From positions 5,807,135 to 5,871,134 of the forward strand of contig OU452202.1 of assembly GCA_911728435.2 (NCBI GenBank): a stretch of DNA of 64,000 nt, in the 5' to 3' direction. Within the stretch, counting starts at the first letter, position 1, and each line of letters begins with the position of its first letter. The stretch comes from Apoderus coryli. Its lineage: Eukaryota > Arthropoda > Insecta > Coleoptera > Attelabidae. Of the stretch, positions 56,772 to 64,000 are shown piece after piece. The notes beneath the pieces were generated by a model. The model was not told where the DNA came from, searched no databases, and worked only from the letters and a program-made list of their open reading frames with translations. Both the position numbers and the translations under genes were made by a program.

Positions 56772-56863
56772 ATGAGTGATAGTCAATATAGTTTAACACC
56801 ACCTAGTCAATTTAATACTTTTAACTCATCGTATTTAGGCTTACGCCAACAGGGCGAGTATAG
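56772..56863 (+). CDS. Candidate first coding exon of a plus-strand neighbour
   Basis: ATG, 30 codons and two bases, then a consensus donor TATAG|GTAAGT. The peptide starts MSDSQYSLTPPSQFNTFNSS and continues YLGLRQQGEYR. An in-frame ATG also lies 12 bases upstream (56760). The serine/glutamine-rich, non-repetitive composition and the excellent donor argue for a real exon. No continuation was found before the window ends, where the sequence is mostly LINEs. I do not recognise the gene. Confidence 0.35.
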
Positions 56864-57669
56864 GTAAGTTTCGAAAAACAAATATTTTCCTAAAAAGTTT
56901 GATGTTTAATTTATTCAAAAGCATTAAAACAGTCGTAGAAAAAGTATAGTCTGAAACTCACATGAAATGACCATTTCCTACTCGTATGATTTGCAGCCCT
57001 CGCCTGCCGCTCATGCTGCAAACGATCATACTCGTAGGAAATATATGTCATTTCGTCATTTCATGTTCGTTGCACAATATACTATTTTAGTTTCCCCACA
57101 CCGAAAAACTATTACTGTGAACGCGCTAAAAAAAATGAGATAAAGACGGATATAATCATTTTGAAGTCCTCCGAAACGACTACGATCATTTCCAGATTCT
57201 GCTTAGTTACCCAGGTCCCAGATTTTAGATTATATTAAGTATATCATGGCGGGAAAGTTTTGGGGTGATAAAACCGAGTAGGAAAATATTTTTAATGATG
57301 AATCTTGATTGATATTTCGCATATTATTAGCACTAGCTAAGATTATGAGTGTATTAATCTTTGGCACAAGTAATAATTATTATTTTCTTGCAATGCATTA
57401 AATAACTAATAATTATATTTTATAACAATATCAGCTGCAAAATATAAGTGTGAGAAATATATATAAAGAACAAGTAGTATTTTCCTTACTTTCACATATT
57501 GTTTCACTTTTGTTATATTATGACCTAACTATAATATACAGGATGTTTAATCTACATGAAAAATTGAAAATAATTTGTTTTATCAACTCTGGTCTAAGAA
57601 CCTTCTATTTTGAATATAAATTAAACTCATACCAGTTGAAAATCGTGTCCTCATATAATCAGATCTGTA

Positions 57670-57895
57670 CAAATTTTGAATTGTTGGGTTATAGGACAGT
57701 ACTTAAGAAAAACTCTTATTTCATAAAAAATGCGACGTTTCGTAGTTCTTTATTACTACTTTTTCAAGCACTTTTAAACTCTTAATGGTTTAAAAGTGCT
57801 TGAAAAAGTAGTAATAAAGAACTACGAAACGTCGCATTTTTTATGAAATAAGAGTTTTTCTTAAGTACTGTCCTATAACCCAACAATTCAAAATT
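57670..57895. repeat. Perfect palindrome, 109-bp arms, 8-nt loop
   Basis: Left arm 'aaattttgaattgttgggtt' to 'cacttttaaac' (57670-57778), loop TCTTAATG, right arm the exact complement (57787-57895). I found no mismatch in 109 positions. No terminal motif or target duplication was identified. It could be a very young foldback insertion, a hairpin RNA locus or an assembly artefact. Confidence 0.85.
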
Positions 57896-57944
57896 TCTAC
57901 AGATAAATTAAACTGTTCTTGGTTTACTTTACTCAAGCTAAAGA

Positions 57945-58440
57945 AAAAATATACCGGGTCGGGCAGTACATTCGCCTCGGTCTCTCATAGCCTAACAAAA
58001 TTGAAATTGCAAAGTTTGTTTACGTGGGTGTATGTAGGTCTACAAGGAGCCTTAAACAAAAATGTTTTTAAATATACCGGGTGTCCCAGAAAAGTGTGGC
58101 ATATCAAAGTTATATTTTTTTAAATGGAACACCCAGTATTTTTTGGATTTTTTGAAGACTTTGGATAAAATAAAATAAAGTTAGTGTTATGATCCCTATA
58201 CCTAAATCTACCCGTTTGGTTAATTTTTGCGTTTTTTGCAAAAAATAGGGTCATTGTGAAAAACATTCTGTGCGTTTATTTTTTTAACTAAATCGTTTAA
58301 AATTTTAAAATGGCAAGTGGATAGGACATACATTAGGTCGGTGTATAGCCCAATTGTAAATATTGTACAGGGTGGTCAGAATTTTTTATTTAAATAACTT
58401 TTTTATTTTAAATAGCACACCCTATATTTCATAGCACCTG
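57945..58440. repeat. Cluster of short TA-flanked MITE-like repeats
   Basis: The outward-facing motifs 'taccgggt' (57951, 58075), 'atggaacacccagtat' (58121), 'acagggtgg' (58367) and 'cacaccctatat' (58418) recall the 'tacagggtg' ends seen elsewhere in the window. Borders of single elements were not resolved. Confidence 0.45.
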
Positions 58441-58695
58441 TCGATACTAATTAATGTTCTCTATCAAATGGTATTAGGCTTCCCTATACCTAACTGTCAC
58501 CGTTTACAATTAATTACAATAGGCACATTTTTCTATGGATTGAAAGGAATTTCATCTGTTAAAAATTATTTTCTTCTACTGGATGTCACTTTAGCAATAA
58601 ATTTCGTTAACATTCCAAAAATGTTGTTATTTATATTCTTTTCCTTTTACTTTTTACACAAAATACCTGCCAAGTTAGGGGCAGTGCCTCACTAA

Positions 58696-60600
58696 CTTTT
58701 AAACCAATTAAGATTTTTTTACTGTTAAAAAATGGCGCGATAGATTGTATACCTATAATAACCAACGCACATGATGATTTGTTTTAAAGTATGAAAATAA
58801 CTGTCATGTAAATCGGGCGTCATTTTAATGCTCGCTATCTAATGAGGCAACAATGCCCTGCCCGTGGCTTGCCCGTCGGTGAACGCAGAACGAGAGTAGG
58901 CCAACGTCAATAAAACATCCATACTTGCCGTAATTAAATCATTTTAAGCGCGAGGCAGTGCCTCTCGTCCCTATGCACGGCGAGTTGCCACTTTTAATTA
59001 TTGTTATCTACTACCCCATTGATTAATATTAGTCTCCGATTTTTTATTAAACAGAAACTGATCAGCTAACAGTTAACTGCACACATTTTTATGAGTTTTA
59101 CCAAGTTTTTTTTTTATTTAAAAATGTATGTTTACTATTTATGTGAGTTGAGTTGAGTATCTATTGTATTGCTATAAATTGCATATTCATTCATCGCAGG
59201 CATGTACTCATGTACGTATTTTATTTTCAAAGTATTTATTATATGAGAACACATTCCATTTAGCTCTATCAACGTTAAACTTAAACACATTCATAACAAT
59301 TGGAGTTGCAAAATTATGTCTCGCATAGTAGGTATTACTGCAGCAATGTGTAAAACAAAGATGGTAAGTCCGGCATTGCCTCCTCAAGTGTTTTTAGATA
59401 TACAGCAAATTGAGTGACAAAGACAAAATAAATGAGGGGTAAAATGTACCATCCACGTCTGTCTATATACCCCTTCATTTACTACTTAGTGTTCTCTCGC
59501 TTTGACCTATTGATCATACATTATCTTTGATCTTTGTTCAATTCACTTTACTGTTTTCTTTTGCTTTCTTATAATATGTTTTGATTATAATATTATTATA
59601 GTACCTATAATACGCATTAAGAAGAATTTGTAAATTATCATGCAGTAGATTGGCATTATTTATTTAATTTCTTTATAATAATATAATTTTCTTTAAATAA
59701 TCGTAATCGTAACGGTGTTCTAATGGAGTAATACGATCTTTGTACAGCGATTCGTCAAGTATTAATTCATTATTTCTACTTTAATATTAGAAATTCTATT
59801 CATAATTGGTTTTTACTTGATTTTATTAAAATTTATCTAACATTCCTGGTAAATCTAATATCCTAGGTGGTTTAGACATCGGCCTTCCGGCTTTTAAAAC
59901 ATATTAAGTATAACTACATATATAAAATATCAACAGGTATTATTTTATCCATATCACCACATGAAAATATCAAGGTAGGGTACCCATTATCTTTCAATTA
60001 TTAATAAGCTAATATTATACGACGAAATAAGCTTAACGTAATTTTTTTTATAGATTTTGCTATAGTCATCAGGATGGATTTCATAATAATTTTTCACCTG
60101 ACAATATTACCAAATCATTATCTATTGGAAATAAATACACATCCTTATCAACGAAACCACGTATAATAAATAATATGTTTTCTAGACGGATTTAGGTTAA
60201 TAATAGTAATAAATGGGGTAAAGTATAACGCTAATATAAACAAAGTTACATTTTGATGATAAAATTATTGTTACATACCTAAGATAAAAAAAATAAATAA
60301 ACGAAAAGTAATTAACGTTATAGATAAACCACGACGTAGCAGTTTTGTTATAGTTTAGGACTCAACAGGTATGCTGATGGCCATTTCAATTACTTAATCA
60401 GCAAGAACAGGTTTTCTGTAGTGCCTATAGAGGAGAGAAATACTAGGTTTGGAATTTACCTACATACCTACTTCTTTAGATCGAAGACTAGTATGAAAGT
60501 TAATTTGTATAATTTATTTATAAACAACAATAATTTAGGCTTATCTACAAAATTGTGACGAAACTTAGTGGATTTTGACGTCGCGTCCGTACCAAAATAT
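58696..60600. other. Non-coding, no recognised feature
   Basis: About 1.9 kb of mostly AT-rich sequence. No ORF or repeat with clear borders was seen. Confidence 0.25.
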
Positions 60601-60601
60601 A

Positions 60602-62080
60602 AATAAATAAATACTTTATTGTCTAACAGGTCAAGACCCAATAACAAGACAATTCTAAGTACTAGACAATGGATATTATCTCAATAATATGATATAAACT
60701 AAATAATTGATAAAAATTATCGAAAAAGCATAAGCACAGAAATATAAACCATAAAGCAATATAAAGTTAATACACAATACAACAAAATCACCATACGCTC
60801 CACGCTCTACATGTCCAGGGTGATCAAGTACCAATACAAACCAGCGCGAAAAGACCACAGTGACCCGTCAAAGTAATGTACAGATCGATGTATATTAAGA
60901 CGATCGCAGGTTCGGCATGCTCGGTAAAGAGGTGATCTCGATGCATAATTGATGTTGAAACGCGGCACTCTAAATAAATTCATCGTTCGAGAATAAAATT
61001 GTGGTAAATTAAAAGGCAGTTGTTCCAAGAGGCGAGAGGAGTCAATTAAGCCGTTTATAAGCTTAAACAGGAATATTTGACCAGCTGAATCTCTACGAAA
61101 AACCAATGAATTAACATTAAATCTGTTTAATAATATATTATAGTCAATGCCCCTGACTGGGAAATATCTATCGATCTTAAAAGCTAAAATTTTTAAAAAT
61201 TGTCTTTGAATACGCTCCAATTTATTGATGTGTACCTGGTATAAAGGAGACCATATAAATGAGGCATATTCCAATCTAGAGCGGACAAAACTTACGTACA
61301 GCTGAAGCAGACAGTCAATATCCTGAAAAATCAGTAGGTGAGCGGAGAATAAAACCCATCATTCGGATCGCGCTTTGTGAAATAGAGTCAATATGAATAT
61401 CAAACGTCATTTCACTATCCATGATCACTCCCAAGTCCTTTATTGATTCAAGAACAACACCATTCAGCGTATAATTATTGAAACTAATTACACTCTGCCG
61501 TCGGGTAAATGACATGAGTTTGCACTTACTGATGTTGTTGAATACATCATTCCTGAAATTCCTCGAGATCCCGTTGCAAGCATATGTAGTCGTCCTCGGT
61601 AGCAATTGGTCTATACAATTTCAAATCATCGGCGAATAAAAGATAGTCGCTAGAGACATCAGCAGCGATGTCGTTTACATAGAGGGCAAATAAGAGTGGA
61701 GCTAGATTGCTTCCCTGAGGTGCACCACTGGTGGGAGTAAAAGATGAAGATCGAAAATCCCTGAATTCGACAAATTGCTCGCGGTCAGATAGAAAAGCAT
61801 TGAAAAATTGAACAATACGGTGTTGAAAGCCCATGATATCCAGCTTAGTCACAAGTATTGTATGATCGATCCTATCAAAGGCCTTCGAGAAGTCAGTGTA
61901 TATCGCATCAACTTGTAAGCCATTATTAAGAGCTGAGTATATATCCTGAGTAAAGCAGGTTAGATTGGTAACAGGTGAGCGACCAGTAAAAAATCCATGT
62001 TGATATTAGGAGATTTTTGACTTGATTAAATACTTTCTCATACACGACCATCTCAAAAACCTTCGAGAAATTAGACAAAA
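60602..62080 (-). mobile_element. CR1/Jockey-group LINE, 5'-truncated, minus strand
   Basis: 3' tail 'gttagacaataaagt' plus TTTA repeats (plus strand 60600-60625). The protein is in two overlapping frames. FRSSSFTPTSGAPQGSNLAP, LLFALYVND and LLFADDLKLY (FADD kept) are in 61547-61852. KCKLMSFTRRQ, SIKDLGVIMDSEMTFDIHID and EYASFIWSPLYQVHINKLER continue it to 60807. Farther upstream, an AFDRIDH-type region is readable near 61870. A frameshift at about 61550 and a stop near 61320 disable it. Tail and protein match the fragment at 44684-46925. Confidence 0.85.
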
Positions 62081-62149
62081 TTACAAGATTTCAACATTGA
62101 GGATTTCAATTTCGAACTACCAGAAGACCTCCTAAAGCATATATTACTT

Positions 62150-63330
62150 ATAATATCAAAAAACTTATTAAATTAAAAGAAAAAGCTTATAGAAAATTTT
62201 TGAAAATTCGTACACCTTCTTCCAGGAAATATTATATTGAATTGCGTAATTTTACAAGAAATGCTATAAAGGCAGAGAGGAAGGCGTATATACGACAAAT
62301 TTTGAAAAATGACTCTAATCCTAAATAATTATGGCAAAATGTAAGTGGGGAATTAATTCTAAACGTAACCAGAGTGCGGAACTGCCTGACTTTCTAAAGA
62401 ATGCAGATGAAATTCACAATTACTTTTTATATGTGATGGGTGATTCAACTGTTGCTGCTGAGACGCTCACATACTTTAACAACAATTTGCTCGACCCTAA
62501 TATAACATTTAATTTTCATGAAATTACCAACAATGAGGTAATAGAAAATCTTAAACTAATAAAGTCTGAGGCTTATGGTATTGACAACATAAACTCGAGG
62601 ATGTTAACTTTCATCATGCCCTACTGTGTTGAGGTTGTCAAAACAATTTTTAATGAATCCATTACACGGGGAATTGTTCCAGTACTATGGAAATCGGCTA
62701 ATATTATCCCAATACCTAAGACAGATAATCCTACTACTTTTAGTGACCTTAGACCAATAAGTATTTTACCTGCTCTCTCAAAGCTTTTCGAGCGAATTCT
62801 TAGCTTGCAGATCCAACAATATCTAACTAGTAATCATATTATTCCCGATATTCAATCAGGGTTTCGTAAGCACCATAGCACAACAACTGCTTTACTGAAA
62901 GTTGTGGATGATATTGCATTTGCAATAGATAGATCACGGTGTGTTGTGTTAGTTTTGTTGGATCAAAGTCAGTTTTGATTTGCTTATTGCCAAATTAAAG
63001 TATTTGGGTTTTAACGGGGCAGCACTGAATTGGTTTCACGGATATCTATTTGGTAGACAGCAGAGAATTAAATTAAGTCCTGATGAGCTGTCAGACATGA
63101 GGGAGACTGCAAGTGGTGTACCACAAGGCAGTATTCTTGGGCCACTTCTTTTTTCTTTATATTGCTTCGACGTTCTATCGAGTGTGAAATTTTCTGAGGT
63201 TCATATGTACGCTGATGATATTCAGGTTTATTCTGATTTTTGCATCGATAAGGCACGCACAGCTATCGCAAATCTGAATACTGATTTGAGCGCGTTTTCA
63301 GATTTGTGTTTTAAGAATGGGGAAGAAGTA
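62150..63330 (+). mobile_element. Second LINE family fragment, plus strand, RT part
   Basis: Linker KLKEKAYRKFLKIRTPSSRK (62165), then TAA and a frameshift at 62325. RT blocks follow: SEAYGIDNINSRML, WKSANIIPIPK, FSDLRPISILPALSKLFERI, QSGFRKHHSTTTALLKVVDD; another frameshift at about 62975 (the LDQSQ..D.LI region, expected LLDxSxAFD); then SGVPQGSILGPLLFSLY and HMYADDIQVY. The YADD active site is intact. It stops abruptly near 63330 without a tail. Converges on the minus-strand LINE next to it. Confidence 0.8.
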
Positions 63331-63345
63331 ATACGTACCTATTAA

Positions 63346-63930
63346 CAGGCTGGTAGGTTGTTTAATAAATAATAAATTACTAAAAAAAAACTAAAAGCCT
63401 CCATATACATATATTTTATGATATCGAGAGCTAAAAATGGCAGAGATATTGAACGTTGATGCCACAATGGCAAACTCTACAGATGTCAAGAGTCTGTTAA
63501 AGTCCTGTCATTTAAACTGAATTTCCAAACCAATATAAATCCATTAGATACCAATTTATAACGTTTAAGTCGAACATTTACCATTTTATGACTAAGGAAA
63601 AGATAATCACCCTGTCTATAAAATATCTAATAGTAATATGTTTCGTTTCATGTAGATATCCAGCAATAATACGTACCATTATTTATTTTTATAGCCTTAT
63701 TGATACAGAAATAATAATAGATGTGTATAGCATTGTAGTGCAATAAAGTTGTCGAATGAAAATTTCAATTACAAAAATAGTACATTAGTTACAGTTGTTC
63801 TCAGTTCATGAAAATTTTGATGTATCCGACCTAATCGATGCCACAGAAATATCTAGTTACTTACTAATCAGTTCGTTCGTTCTGAATAACATTTAAAATA
63901 AAATAATATTACGATTATAAAAGAAAAATA
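63346..63930. other. Non-coding, no recognised feature
   Basis: No ORF or known repeat. 'atcaccctgtctataaa' at 63607 may be a MITE end. Confidence 0.25.
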
Positions 63931-63935
63931 ATTTT

Positions 63936-64000
63936 GGACAAAATTACTGGCTTGACCTACTTATACACGCGATTTGTTTAAGCACATCTCACTGTACACA
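63936..64000. repeat. Start of another satellite-type element, copy D, cut by window end
   Basis: 'ggacaaaattactggcttga', then 'cctacttatacacgcgattt', matches the left terminus of the family ('ggacaaaatgactggtttta', then 'cctacacgagggattttgtt'), with several changes. The rest lies beyond the window. Confidence 0.45.

Noticed and set aside
57450..57785. 111-codon ORF
   Set aside because: It runs into the perfect palindrome, uses AT-rich low-information codons and resembles no protein.
63079..63105. Second hammerhead (CTGATGAG at 63079)
   Set aside because: It is part of the LINE coding sequence (PDELSDM) and has no GAAA core or stems.
1..64000. CRISPR array, bacterial operon or prophage
   Set aside because: Introns, non-LTR and mariner elements and lgl show an animal nuclear genome. 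No spaced direct repeats of CRISPR type were seen.

Overview
The window is insect nuclear DNA: AT-rich, low gene density, genes split by introns that carry many transposons. The order of insect cannot be fixed from the sequence. The main gene is the minus-strand orthologue of lethal(2) giant larvae (l(2)gl/LLGL). Fifteen of its coding exons (55582 down to 20247) were found by reading splice sites and checking that every intron phase agrees; they give about 1,057 residues in one continuous frame. Only the short first coding exon, before the 'HGFPHKP' motif, was not found. One intron uses a GC donor. A 54-nt in-frame acidic cassette (36679-36732) and a distal 20-residue terminal exon (13992-14054) are candidate alternative exons.

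Beyond the 3' end of lgl, two small minus-strand multi-exon genes of unrecognised function lie head to tail (4806-4171 and 4044-2468), again with splice phases that agree. On the plus strand at 56772-56863 there is a possible first exon of an upstream neighbour.

The rest is mostly mobile DNA. Tc1/mariner elements: two nearly identical copies with intact DD34D transposase ORFs (44813-46134, 50115-51437) and several relics (994-2278, 15091-15911, 16518-17489, 17495-18420, 26961-28122, 52180-54623). hAT-type elements with perfect 8-bp target duplications lie at 5922-6830, 36930-39276 and 40023-40643. A P-element/THAP relic is at 20721-22026. Non-LTR retrotransposons include an 800-codon ORF at 10023-12425 (minus) and fragments at 9403-9535, 17015-17430, 32866-33575, 41270-42660, 44264-46925, 52253-53440, 55850-56330, 60602-62080 and 62150-63330. 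Two copies of a tRNA-derived SINE and several long inverted-repeat (foldback) elements are also present.

The observations most worth following up are: a complete minimal type I hammerhead ribozyme at 41675-41739; a dispersed element family with terminal inverted repeats around identical 525-bp tandem units (four sites); a perfect 109-bp palindrome at 57670-57895; a roughly 820-bp-arm hairpin inside an lgl intron; and nested insertions whose order can be read from target duplications.
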